Positions 44,384 through 55,935 of a stretch of 64,000 nt of DNA are shown here, one piece after another. Source of the stretch: Acanthaster planci. Taxonomy: Eukaryota > Echinodermata > Asteroidea > Valvatida > Acanthasteridae. The stretch covers positions 900,202 to 964,201 of the forward strand of contig NW_019091441.1 in NCBI RefSeq assembly GCF_001949145.1. Reading direction: 5' to 3'. How positions within the stretch are numbered: position 1 is the first letter of the stretch; each line of letters opens with the position of its first letter. The notes under the pieces were generated by a model. That model was not told where the DNA came from. It saw only the letters and a list, made by a program, of their open reading frames with translations, and made no database searches. The position numbers and the translations under genes are program-made.

Positions 44384-45075
44384 CCTGATGTACGAAAATT
44401 CATCTACATAGAAAGTGGTGCGCCGCAGGGTACTGTATTGGGACCTCACTTGCTTCTTGTATTAATTAATGACATTTGCAAATCAGTGAGGGTTAACACC
44501 ACGCCTGTTTTTGCTGATGACTACATGGTCTATCGAGAAATCCTGTCGCTAGTAGATGAGTAATTATTCCTGAAAGATCTTGATGTTTCCCTGAGAGGGC
44601 GCAAACGAGGGGGGTGAAATTTAATTTCAACAAGTGTACCGTTATACGTATTGTTAGAAATTAAAAGGAATCCTGCCAATACAAACTACAATTTTTAGGA
44701 GTCAATCTTGAAGACCAAATTGTAATCACCTGCCTTAGCATAATTATCCAAACTAACCTCAGCTGAAACAGTCAAACTGTACATTCTGCAGTAAAGGCCA
44801 CCCGCATCCTACACCTTCATTAATTAAAACGAATTTTTACTCTGCCAGCATGGAGTCTGGACACCATAGAAAAACGTCAATTTCCCGACAAAGTGAGCAG
44901 AGGGGTGCTGCACAATTTGTGTGCAACAACTACTCCAGGAAGAGCAGTGTAACTGCTATGCTGAAGATGGCAAATAAATCGACTCACTTAGGCCTTCCTC
45001 CATGCTAATCAAACTAGATGTCTGTTTACCAAAAATATCTGGAATTGCGTAGAGGAAACAACTCCCAACTCTCTG
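44384..45075 (+). mobile_element. Decayed CR1-like non-LTR retrotransposon fragment (RT domain)
   Basis: The frame at 44391-44560 has SGAPQGTVLGP, LINDI and FADDYMVYR, that is RT motifs including the FADD catalytic box. Further pieces follow in shifted frames: FNKCTVIRI, FLGVNLEDQ, and AAQFVCNNYSRKSSVTAML near 44910-44965. There are stops between the parts. The 5' end including the endonuclease is missing. The copy is inactive. Confidence 0.8.
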
Positions 45076-45540
45076 AAACTGCAGTCATCATTTTATTTCA
45101 TTTCATATTGGTTTATTAAAAATCCATTTTCGCAGTTAAAAAAGATGAATTACAATGGATTTAACAATCAAATAATAAAAAAGATTAAGATGGAAATGGA
45201 AATGGAGCAGACTTTAATTACCAAAAATTTAGAGAGTTAACTTCATTAATTTAAATTAAGCCACCCTCCAAGGCCTCCTCGTGAGACTCTCAATCGATAT
45301 ATGCAAGAGGACAACTGCCAAGTACAAACTTAGTAAGTCCAAAAATTGGACGTACACTTGGGTACCATTCTAAAGCTAGATGAGGGCAGGGACACGCCCC
45401 GATCAGCTTTCAGTTTCTCGGTCGCGTATGTTTTTGTTTTGTTTTTTCAACACAGCTGTCTCGGGATCACCATATAATTTCCTGTTGTAAAATTGCATTA
45501 TTGCTAAACTTGAAGTTGAGAGGACACTAATCTTCATCAG
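45076..45540. other. AT-rich non-coding DNA
   Basis: This may include the tail of the retrotransposon fragment. Nothing else was recognised. Confidence 0.4.
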
Positions 45541-45730
45541 CAGTGTAGCTAGGGTGCGCACCAGCAGCTTATGGCGGGGGAACCAGCTTTCAGTGGTGTG
45601 GTTTTTTGGGGGAGGGTCAATATCCATTCACCTTTTTTTTTTAGTGGGGGGCACCTGGGGGCGGGGGATCACCGGGAATTTGTGGAGGGGTACATACCCC
45701 CAGGACCCCTCCCCCGTGACTACGCCACTG
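45541..45730. mobile_element. Small MITE-like element
   Basis: The ends CAGTGTAGCTAGGGTGCG and CGTGACTACGCCACTG are imperfect inverted repeats of the 'CAGTGGCGTAGC' type seen at the ends of many invertebrate MITEs. The interior is rich in G and C runs. No target-site duplication is evident. Confidence 0.5.
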
Positions 45731-45819
45731 GTCTCCGTACCACGTGGAAGCTTCTCCTGTCGAAATATCGAACTTAACTTCCCTTTGAAAAAATATCTTC
45801 CAGAACACAATCATAGCGT

Positions 45820-45909
45820 CTGTCCAGGCCGATTTTCCCTAACGCGTTGGCCGGTACCTCGAGAAAAAATGTTCCGCAAGAGGGCGGCCTGCAAGGAAGC
45901 CAGCTGAGG
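45820..45909 (+). promoter_or_regulatory. Candidate non-coding first exon of the five-exon gene
   Basis: A locally CpG-rich segment ends at GAGG|GTAAGT (donor at 45910), a perfect donor context. It is the nearest good donor upstream of the first coding exon found on this strand. It contains a 12-codon ATG frame that would be a small uORF. The transcription start cannot be placed from sequence. Confidence 0.3.
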
Positions 45910-46535
45910 GTAAGTTGGTACGCACGTTCATTGTCGGCCAAAGTGTCACGATCAAACAATGTCAAAGACGTGTGGGCCTATTGTGTGCTGTTGTTTGTCA
46001 CTGTTAGTGTCGATTGGGAAAGGGTAACTTCAGCTGTTCCCCGGAGTACCGGTAAGTCAGATTTACCGTTATTGACTGTGTTTAGTGGCCAAAGTTTTGC
46101 GGACTGAATGTTATGCCTCACAAATGCCATTTTGGCAATTTGGGGTGGTTGGAAAATATTAATTTTGGGAGGAATTGCCGTACGCGTTGATCCCCTCATG
46201 GTAATGTTAAGTTTGTTCTGTTGCCGGCCATTTCGGATTTCCCAGTGAGCAGCTGGGGTTTCCCAAGATGGGGAAATCCCCTTCTGGATTCCTTATGCCG
46301 TCATTGCAAAGTGTCATTGACAGCGACAGTGACGTTTATAGAGCCTTGACAGACTGACATGTAGGCAGTGGTAGGGCTAGCATTTGTACACAGCCTACTG
46401 GGGGCAATGTTGTAATAATAATAATAGTAATGAATAATAAACAAACACAGGGTGACAGTTCTTATACCTGGTAGGTATCTTCTTCTCACTTGTGCATGTT
46501 TGCCCAAATTTGCCTACATTTGCCTACATAATGTA

Positions 46536-46579
46536 CCCCAGAACTGTGGGGTCCAATGTCGGACCCCACAGTTCTGGGG
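46536..46579. repeat. Perfect 19-bp hairpin
   Basis: CCCCAGAACTGTGGGGTCC (46536-46554) and its exact reverse complement (46561-46579) are separated by six bases. Each arm can also fold on itself (CCCCA/TGGGG). It would lie in intron 1 if the first-exon model is right. Confidence 0.85.
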
Positions 46580-47514
46580 GTATACAGTGTACATATTGGA
46601 GGGAAGCTTTCAGAAGTGATCCACTCACTCCAGTATTTCTAAAAGGCAATGGATTCATATTCAAAGACAGTAAGAAACTTGCTTTAAAATTTAGCAGAGA
46701 ATATTACGGTTGTCCACAATGTTATGTGCAAGTACATGTAGAGTGTGATTTTTTTTAATCTGTTTCAATTCCCTTCCTCTCTTAAACTGAAGTGTGTAAA
46801 AAGCCCCTAAACACAACCACACCCCTCAGAAAGGTCATCGAATTAAAGGTTACATGGAAAAATGTGAATTCATTTAGGCTCAATTTTGGTTTTGGATCTG
46901 CCCATGGCTGAGCATCATGACTAATGAGCTTAGAAGTCCTTTTATATTTGATCTACAACCTTAAATATACCGACCAGTAATAAAAATGTAAAACAAATCA
47001 AGTGTTTTAAATTTGCAGTGAAAGATTTTAAAATGACACTGGAAATTGGCCCAAAATCAGATGGAGAGTCTCCTAATGTAATGGTGCTATACGTCTTTAT
47101 GTTGACAAATCCCCAAGTTATTCAGTGATTTTCTTTTGAAGTTAAAAGATATTATAAATCATCTTAATCTGCATTCCCTCTATTTTGTTTTTCTAAAATT
47201 CTTTTCGAATTTTTGGGCCATTTTTGAAAAGGTTTTATGGCTCTTCCACATGTACATGTAAAGGTGTCAAAGGAAGTTTTACTCAAAACTTTTAAACAGG
47301 TCACGTAATTGGGTAATCCCAGATTAATATGTACTCGAAACTCACCCAAATTCTGCTTTCTGTACAGTCTGGGCTTAAATAATTTCATCATCATAGTGTA
47401 AGAGCCAAAAAATAAACATGCATTACATTTGAAGATGGCCATGTAAGGCAGCTTCAGTATTAACAGAGTGTGTTAGCTTTAACCTTGATCGTGCATGTAT
47501 TTTTTGATTAGCAG
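46580..47514. other. Non-coding, presumed intron 1
   Basis: No gene was seen. It ends at TTTTTTGATTAGCAG, a good 3' splice site at 47514. Confidence 0.4.
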
Positions 47515-47599
47515 AAATGTAAGTGGTGCTGGAGAAAATATATGCGTACTATACCTTCATGTACATGTACGCACATGGGCATGTCCATCGAGTCTGTAG
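47515..47599 (+). promoter_or_regulatory. Probable 5' UTR with upstream ATGs
   Basis: If the exon starts after the AG at 47513-47514, the leader contains ATGTAA (47517-47522), a minimal start-stop uORF. It also has an overlapping out-of-frame ATG frame (from 47543) that runs past the main ATG. Both would reduce translation of the main frame. This depends on the splice model. Confidence 0.35.
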
Positions 47600-47814
47600 A
47601 TGGAATACTGGACGAGTAATTCCTGGGACCCCAGTAGTGAGCAGAGTGACCGGTCAGTCCCCGTCCATCACGCTGCTCTGGATTCCTGGCTGGTACCTGG
47701 CAAGTGCAAACACCAGCGCTGTGTAGATGGCGTGGACCGGCCAGTAACCATGGCAACCGGTGCCAACAGTCATCAACAGAGAAGTGCAATGAGTTTAATG
47801 GAAGACACCTCTGG
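47600..47814 (+). CDS. Uncharacterised Ser/Pro-rich protein, coding exon 1
   Basis: The frame starts MEYWTSNSWDPSSEQSD and ends EDTSG with donor TCTGG|GTAAGC, leaving phase 2 (GG). The next exon starts with G, giving a Gly codon and an open frame. The exon encodes residues 1-71 plus two bases. The product is polar and probably disordered here. I do not recognise the family. The start is the first ATG in this frame in the exon; another start further up cannot be excluded. Confidence 0.6.
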
Positions 47815-47966
47815 GTAAGCTCATGTCCTGTTTAAAGTACTTGTAGGGGCGAGTCCAGTTCTAGACTTTAGGTCAACCACTGATCAATTGCTTTTTAAAA
47901 GTACAGCCCATCAGTTTTTATTATGTGCATGATGTTCCTTTGAGGTAACAAAATTACTCAACCTCT

Positions 47967-48486
47967 GAGCTGTAATGACTGGAGTCAGTAACACGACTCA
48001 AGTCACATTTTTTCCCAACTTGACTCGAGTCCCAATCAGTGAATGACTTAATTCGAGTCACTGCAAACAAACGATTTAACTTAACACCGGTCTTTCATCA
48101 GAAGACCCCATTCAAGTGAAAGTTAGTAAGACTCGAGTCCAAGACATAATAAGCAAACTTCTTTGCCAAAAAAAAGAAAGATTTGCAGTGACTTACAGTG
48201 TACATGTACAGTGGTGGTTATTAATACTCTTGTCATGTGTCACTATCTTGAGGAGTAAGGTTATGATGTGACCACATGTAGAAACCCAGATGTGAATTTT
48301 TAAAAATGCCAAATAGGATTTTCCTTCTTGTTTGTGTTTATAGTTTTGTATTCAAATATTAGTGACTCAAATTGACTCGAGCTAAATACCTGACTCGACT
48401 CGACTTTTTTTTGCCTTGACCTGACTCAAGTCACTGCGTTAAATGACTCAGCTCAAGTCGCAAAAAGCAGTGGCTTGTTACAACTC
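47967..48486. mobile_element. hAT-like MITE with ACTCGAGTC-rich interior
   Basis: The ends GAGCTGTAA and TTACAACTC are inverted repeats with one mismatch. The interior has many GACTCGAGTC/GACTCAAGTC blocks in both orientations. I could not define an 8-bp target duplication. Confidence 0.45.
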
Positions 48487-49188
48487 TTCTAAAATCTGAA
48501 GAAGGGTGCCAAAGAACAAACCTGAAGAAGTTTCAGGTCAGTGAGTGCTGCGTAATTCCGAGAAAACAATATTGCATTGGTAAGATTTCGATAAATTTCA
48601 GATCAAGTGTTGCTGAGTCATGTTTGAATTTGAGTCACATTTTCGTGTCTAGCTCTGAACCCACAAATTAGAGTAACTGCACATGTGTGTGTTTAGAAGC
48701 TTGGGTATGCTTCCAACGGCAATTTTCCTTAAATGTATCTGTAGACGGATCATTGGAAATGGTCTTCTTTTATTGTTTTCTTTAAATTGACGGTTTGCTC
48801 GAAAGGATAATTCCACAGGGAATTTAGTCCCATAACCTTCTTTAAACCAAGTATGTTTTTCAACAATAATTTCATTAGTTACTTTTTGGATAACTGCAAA
48901 TGATGGTCTGTACTAAGTGTGCTTATAGCCACATTTAGTGACCTGAGTCGAACTATTTTGTAAAATCTGATTGTTCCTCACCATTTGCCGTTGGCTGCAT
49001 TTCTTGCAGAATTGAGGGCCAATGACATCTCGCTTTATTACTTTCTTGTGAATGATATTTTCTGTACTGATGAATGAAATCAGCTATTAATCTGATAGCG
49101 AGAGATGCAACGTTACCCCCAGGGCCTGGTTCCAAATGGTTGACTCTATGGTTCAAACCATCCTGGGTTCAGCTGACATCGTTCAAAC

Positions 49189-49221
49189 TACATGTACATG
49201 TACATGTACATGTACATGTAG
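49189..49221. repeat. (TACATG)n microsatellite
   Basis: About 5.5 perfect units, the longest of many such tracts in the right third of the window. Each unit is part of a self-complementary array. Confidence 0.95.
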
Positions 49222-49243
49222 CAATAGTCATCGCTCAAGCTTG

Positions 49244-49545
49244 CAGGGGCGAATCAAGGAATTTTTTTACGGGGGGTTGGGATTTAGACCTGATTTAGGC
49301 CAGTTTGTGTCTGATTGTCATATAGATGAACACATGTATAGGTAATGCATTGCATTGCTATTGATGTACAACCTCAACAGAATGTTATCAGTTTTATTGT
49401 TACTACCGTATAATTAATTGTTTTTTAAAGTTAATATTTAACTTTTATTTACTACAATATGTATTCATTTCAATGGTGTCAGAGTTGGGGCATTGACCTT
49501 CCCAAACTCCCGACCCCCTTGGTCGGTGCCTGGTTTGCTCCACAG
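49244..49545. mobile_element. Possible MITE
   Basis: CAGGGGCGAATCAAGGA on the left and TGCCTGGTTTGCTCC on the right are loosely inverted. Inside them GGGGGGTTGGGA faces TCCCGACCCCC. This fits the 'GGGGCGGATCCAGGA' end type, but divergence is high. Confidence 0.35.
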
Positions 49546-52500
49546 TGTGGCATCAGAGTGGCCCTAAGCTTGACCCCACCTCACATGATGGAATAATTGT
49601 CCATGTGGATGCAGTCCACTTTATGCCGGACAACATCTTAAGATGCAGGGATTCCCTGTATCGAAACATGGAGGACGTCTAGCACAGCACATCCTGTGAA
49701 TTTTGTGTACTGTACCATGTCTATGTTATTGGCACGCAAACCTGACTGATTCTAATCAAGTTTTCACCCGCACACAAGACTTGAAATCGTGCGTGGAGGT
49801 TGAGCATACTTCAAGTGGCCGTAGGCCACGGCCTTGCATTGAAGCAAATACCACTTCTTGGCAGTCGCCGAGTTTCGAAAAAACAATGATGCAGTGAGAA
49901 ATGTCACATAAATCTAGAAAAACATTGACCAGTGGTCAGCATTGATAAAATCCCACATCATAAAGGACTGTGGAACTGACAGTACTTGTATCTTGTCATT
50001 TAAAATTTGAATTTATTTTGTTATTTTTGATGGGGGGGGAGGTGCCAAAATTAATAAAACTAATGACATGGACTAACACCTTTGTGCATGTGGTTTTATT
50101 GTGGTTCACCAGTGTCTCACCCACTTTATTCATATGGTCAGTTTTACATGTCATAAGATAATGTACATGTACATGTACAACAGCTGAAAATATTCAAAAC
50201 CATGCTCAATATTTAAGTACATTAAGTGATGTACTTCATGCAGACTTTTTGTCGTGTTATTGAAAACTTTTTAAGTGTCCCCTGGCCAGCTTTCAACCAA
50301 TGACATTACACAATTTCATACCAGGGTAAAAAATCAAATTGTTTATCAAGTTGTGCAAAACTTGCTAGGCTAGCAATTTTTTTTTCAAAAAAAGCAAAAG
50401 TGTTCATGAAGGATCACAGGCAGCATCTCAATTTATAAAAGCATCTGTCTAACATTTTAAATCTTTATCTTTTTTCCCCTAAATGATATCTCATGTAATT
50501 ACCAAATACAATTACACACTCCAGGTAGTGTTCATTAAAACAGTAGTCTTGGCAAAAATAGCACAATGTGTTTACAGATTTTTGATCTGTTTCTGACTTT
50601 TTACATTTTTGAAGTACTGGTAAGAATTGTTTGATTTTTTTTCTGTTTTTTCTACTTCAGAAAAATGTTGTCTACTTTGGAAAATTGTAAAACTGTTTGC
50701 CAGGATTTTGAAATGATTGACATTGTTGAGGTTTTGAACAACCCTGGGAATGCTGTTAACATGCTACAGGTCAATGTGTACAGTATCAGAATATGCTGTG
50801 CATGTATTACATACACCAGTTGAAGGCTCTCCCCACAGGCCACAGGTCAATAAAAAGGAATGTCCCATGCTAATTTCTTTGTCACACATGGATAGAATAC
50901 AATAGTCTCTCATGGCTCATTGATCCAGCACAACCTTGGATCCTTTATGGTAATCTTTTCACTTTCACTGATGCATACTGGTATTTGTCTGTCTTGAAAA
51001 GGCTGGGTTTCTTTTTGTTTGATGATCTCTTATGATTTCCACTGTAGTTGTGTACCTTATGTAGAGGCCTGCATGTAAGTGCATGTGCCTGTATGGACAT
51101 TGTACATGTGGCTGGGATAGTTAATGTGTGTTACACAGCGACAGAACCTAAATCTAGTGTACACAGTGTGCATGATCGGGGTGTGTGCAAAATAATCCAT
51201 CTGACTTCTTCCTGTGAGGACAAGGACTGAATAGATGGTTGAACGTTGTATTCACTGTACCCTTGTGGAATCAACAATACATTCATGTCCAGGTAAGAAC
51301 TAATGAGTTCCATGTACGTGTTCTTTGTTCCTCACCTGTCTGGAAAAAGTGGACTGGTGGGAGGAACGTTTAGACAAGCGTACCGATGATAAACTTGATT
51401 CCAGGTGTGTGTGAGAAGGGATGTAGTCCATGTGAGAAAAAAATTGAGGGAAAACTCAGTCCATTGGAGAAAATGTGTTTCCATCAGCTTGGTCCTGTGG
51501 AAGGACCTGTGAGTGGCAGACACGCCCACTTGATATAAACTATGAAAGTCCTGGCTTGTTCCACTACAAAGAGATCGGAAAACCAAAAAAATCAAAACTC
51601 CTGATGCTGTGATATTGAGCACCTTCATGTACTTGTACATGTACTTTCCAGAAACTTTTAATTTGCTCAGCAAAAAGGAGTTGCATGTCGCCAGAGCCAC
51701 TTTTGAGTAAAGGCCTTTGAAAGAATCTTGCACAGTGTGCAATCGGAATCTTCTACATTTTAATTAATAACACCTACACAATGTCCATTTTCATCATACC
51801 AAACTGAGTGACGCATCAAAAGAAAGAGCTCAAATTCTTCAATCTAATACAAAGTAAAACACAAAAGTGACCCCCCCCGGGACTTGGGTCACATTTTGTT
51901 TATTCAATGAATTTCCCTTCCCTCTAGATTCTAGTTCATTGTGTACATCATGGGATGATGTGTATGTACATTTACATTGTGCCATGCACAATTTTTGTCT
52001 CTTTGTTTTATTTGCTTATTTTATTGGAATGGGGTGACGTAAGTGAAATTTGGATTTCGTTCTGTGAGACAAGTTTTGTAAATGAGTTGGTTGCAGGATG
52101 TTGGAAATCAGGAATTATTAGTCAAACATGAATGGGATTAAATGTTTTTTTAAACAACACTGTTTGATACATGCAAACAACAGTAAATCCAGTTGTGACT
52201 GGTACTGGTAGAATGGTTGAAGAAGCCAAACAATCAGCCAACTGGAGATTCAGAAGTGAAACCTGATGAATTGATTTTCCTATTTGTCTATCCAGCTGTT
52301 TCATTGTCTGTCTTGTGCGACATTCTGATTGGTCTGCACTGCAGACTGCATTCTTGACCGCTCGACCACATCCATGACTGTCTAACCACACCTGAGTGTG
52401 CTACTGCGTATGGTGCACACTATGGTACGCATACCAGGGGAAACATTTAATTAATTGAGCAGTGACAGACATCATTAGAGCCTACAAATCACGAAGCCCA

Positions 52501-52683
52501 GTACAAACTTATGAAATGTCTGGTGTGTCCTCAAATTTTGCAAAGCTTTACCAAGTTTCTTAGGCTTTTGTCGACCCAAAGAATACGATTATCGGTTCTT
52601 GGTTAGCTTTTGTAATACGCTGTTGGCTGAGTCTGCCTGTAAGTTTGTTTGACTGATTACATGTATTTGTTTAAGTTTTGGTT

Positions 52684-53054
52684 TTAACCCCTTCGCGCTG
52701 GGACACGGCAAGACGCGCCGTAAAAATTGAGATCCTAAGCCCGCTTTCCAGCTATTATTCTCGGCCCACGCTCGAGCGAACACGGTGAAAGAAGGCAGGC
52801 CCTGGCTCTTGTATATATGGTAATCAGCCTTTGTGTGTAGCCCAGAAATGGAAAGACCGCAAAAAGGCAATGGGAACGTGGAAGCATGAGTAGAGCCGCA
52901 TGCCACCGAAAATCAGCCTTTTCACCGTGTAATTCAAAGCGTGCAGAGCCACAAACCGAGAATTTGCGGTTTGGCAGGTGGCCTTCGTGGCCAAGTGAGG
53001 CTGGAATTCTTGGAGTCGGCTTTCGGAAAGAATTTCCCGTCATCAAGGGGTTAA
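52684..53054. mobile_element. piggyBac-like MITE (TTAA-flanked)
   Basis: TTAACCCCTTCGCG at the left and AAGGGGTTAA at the right give TTAA target sites and inverted CCCCTT ends, with GGGA matching six bases further in. The element is clearly more GC-rich than its surroundings. Open frames inside on the minus strand show no transposase motif. Confidence 0.75.
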
Positions 53055-55305
53055 TACAGTTTTAACAAATTTAAAAAAATTGTCATTTTTTACACTGATT
53101 GATGTACATGTACATGTATGTGCATGTACTATCAACTGAATACATGTATGTATGTGGTATCAGTTCTCTACAGTGCTTGTTGTTTGCATTGGAAGAACAA
53201 TTTCACAAGCTGCAGGTGCACTGTGTTTATTATTTTGAGTAGTTTGACATATGCAGTTATTCACAGCACAGGTGCCTTGTCTTGAATTTCCAGTGAAACA
53301 AAACACCTGTTCCTCTGAAACATACTGAAATATACTGGGCATTGATTCTGGAAATTCTACAGAGTGGCTGTAGAAATTCTGTGCTTGCTAACAGCAGGAG
53401 AATGTACATGTGTATGTACATGTACATGTTCACATTAAATACTGGTTGGGCAATAAAGCTTGGCGAAGCGTAGCGATGTGTCATGGAACACTGCCCACTG
53501 AAATTGAATTGACGCAGCATGCTCATCAATTTCCGGGCAACCTCCACAAGCTGAAATTATGAAATCTTCACCACTGCACACTACATGTACATTTTACCGG
53601 GTAACCACAGTTTGGATGTGTACACAAGTCTTGGGAAGATTTCCTCAGAGGTGGACATTGTCTCTGCAGTTTTGTTGTCATTTACATGTATGTCTTTTTT
53701 TTTTCTTACAAATTTGTTTAAATGGCAAGAAATTTCCACATTATTCCAGGTGCTCCAATGTGCACATGTACATGTACTGTAGAGTGCTCATTTACAGCCT
53801 GTACAGTCATCGCACCTGTGCTAGAGTTGCTGACATGTAAAGTATACATGTGCATGTATGTAGCAGCGAATTCTGTTGAGGTGAAGTGGCAAGTGCTCAT
53901 CAGTTTTTGTGTACAGAGTTGTATGGAAAGCCTTGCATTCAGCGTGCTTGGTTTGGTGCATAAATCTATAAATTTGTTGTTGTCTATTTACCGGTAGTGC
54001 ATTATCTAGGAAAATGCACATACCCAAAACCTGAATGAAAATCAGCATATGAAATTGCCCTGCACATACGGGTTCCTGTACTTTTTCAGATGCTTTGCAG
54101 ATGATGTTTTGTTGCTAGCTTTTATCTTTCATTTTATGCATTGTACATGTATGGAGAGTACTGTAAATCTGACTCCTTCCGTTCCTGATACAGTTAACCA
54201 GCTAGCATAGGGCCTGTGGCTTGTACATACATGTATATGCTTGGGAAACTGAAATTTGCATTCTTTTTGATACAATGATTGTGCAACACGTCACACATTC
54301 TTTGATCCTATTTTACATTGCGGATAATTCTCATTTTTCAGTGCAATACATTGCAAATATACACATGCACATGTATAAATTACTGGTACCTTGCTAAATA
54401 CACGTGCCCCTACATGTATATTGTTACTAATTATAAGTACTAACAGATTTCGGAGGTACATGTGTGTGTACATGTACAAGTATATTGTGGTGTCACATGC
54501 CTGCTGTGAGTCTCGTCAGTAGGTATGTACTTCACTTCTACATTGTACCCCAATGCTTATCACGTGAGCCAAAGAGCAACCAGGTCCCTGGCTGGCCCTT
54601 TGATACTTCTCGCAAACTTTTTGGCCGAAGGTCGCTCGCAAAGGAAGTCTTGACCTAAAACTGTATTCTGATAGTTGTAGTCGAAAGGTGTGTGTCAGCA
54701 TGTACATGGTGTGTGGAGACAGTGAGCACTAAATGTGTCGGTAACATTGAGCACCAAAGTGAAAAAAAAAGTGGAAGTAATGTAGCATTTTGTGTCCCTC
54801 CATGATTGTATGTACAGTCTTTAATTACTGTGTTTTACCAGTCCAATCATTTAAAGGTACACACCGTCTTGGACATGTGCCATACATGTATGTCTTTAAA
54901 ACATAGAATATAATTGTCGACAAAACCATACTCTTAAAATTGTTTATATTGTTTTTAAAAAGAACTTTTCAGATATAATTTTAATAAGTGGTTTACGATC
55001 CAATTGAATAACAGACAAGATATTTGAAAAGATCAAGTGGAATGTTATTGTTCACCCAACAAAACCCCCAAAATTGTGTGAAATGTTTTTAAAGGGAATA
55101 TTTCAGATAAACGTGGTTTACATTTAGTAGAAATTGAATATAACGGAGTGATCCTCACTTTGATGGAGAGGTACATGTGGCCATCAAAAGTTGTTGGCTT
55201 AATACTTGTACCTGTAGCATACATGTACATGTATATCCTGGTTAATCTTGCAAGATTCTACTGCTGGACTAAGGTCTCTCATTAATCTAGCCCCCAGGCC
55301 CTTTT

Positions 55306-55935
55306 GGCCAGGGTGCATCCTCAATCCTCCAAAATCTTCCACTGTTTCCCATCATTTTTACACGTATATTGGTGCAGTGTGATTGGTGTCACATAATCTT
55401 GGCTTCAATAAGCCACTTGCGAGTTAAATTTGAATAAAATTTGGTACAGCGTGTTATCTGATTGCATAGACACGTAACAATTTGAATTCCCAAACTAAAG
55501 ACACTGTTGCTATACCTCGTGATTCGGGGCAAGCTTTTGCATAGCGACCACCATCTCTGGAATGGACTGGTTCCTTTGTGCCGTTCTTATCCGTTGAGAA
55601 AAGCGTATTGTTGCAAAGCGTCTCTCATGTAACTATGCAAAAGCTTACCCCAAATCACGAGATATAGCAACAGTGGTTTTAGTATGGAGAATTCAAGTTG
55701 TTACGTTCACGTGAATTTAAAGAACTCAGTGTATCAGATTTTATTCAAAGTTAACATTTAAGCAATATAAGGTATAACCCAAGTCCTTGACACAGAACAT
55801 CATTTTGCAATATGCAGCGACGTACATGTACCGGTATATTGTAATTTTGCCTTACAGCCTCAGTCCTTAAAATTCCTCCAAAACCGCCGGGAGGGTTTTG
55901 GAAGATTGAGGATACTTAGGGGTAACCTGGGCACC
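55306..55935. mobile_element. Inverted-repeat element split by MITE A
   Basis: ATCCTCAATCCTCCAAAATC (from 55318) is matched inverted near 55889-55914 (GGTTTTGGAAGATTGAGGAT). The MITE A copy at 55410-55755 sits between these arms, so one element probably inserted into another. Confidence 0.5.
55410..55755. mobile_element. Palindromic MITE family A, copy 2
   Basis: This matches 18341-18669 over its whole length, including the long identical block CCTCGTGATTCGGGGCAAG and the following GCATAGCGACCACCATCTCT. The arms of this copy are also inverted repeats of each other. Confidence 0.82.

Noticed and set aside
44206-44388. 60-residue frame before the RT fragment as its N-terminus
   Set aside because: It shows no endonuclease or RT similarity; the RT motifs start only after about 44390 in a different frame.
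52589-53046. Minus-strand frames of about 105 residues
   Set aside because: They lie mostly within the piggyBac-like MITE and show no transposase motif.
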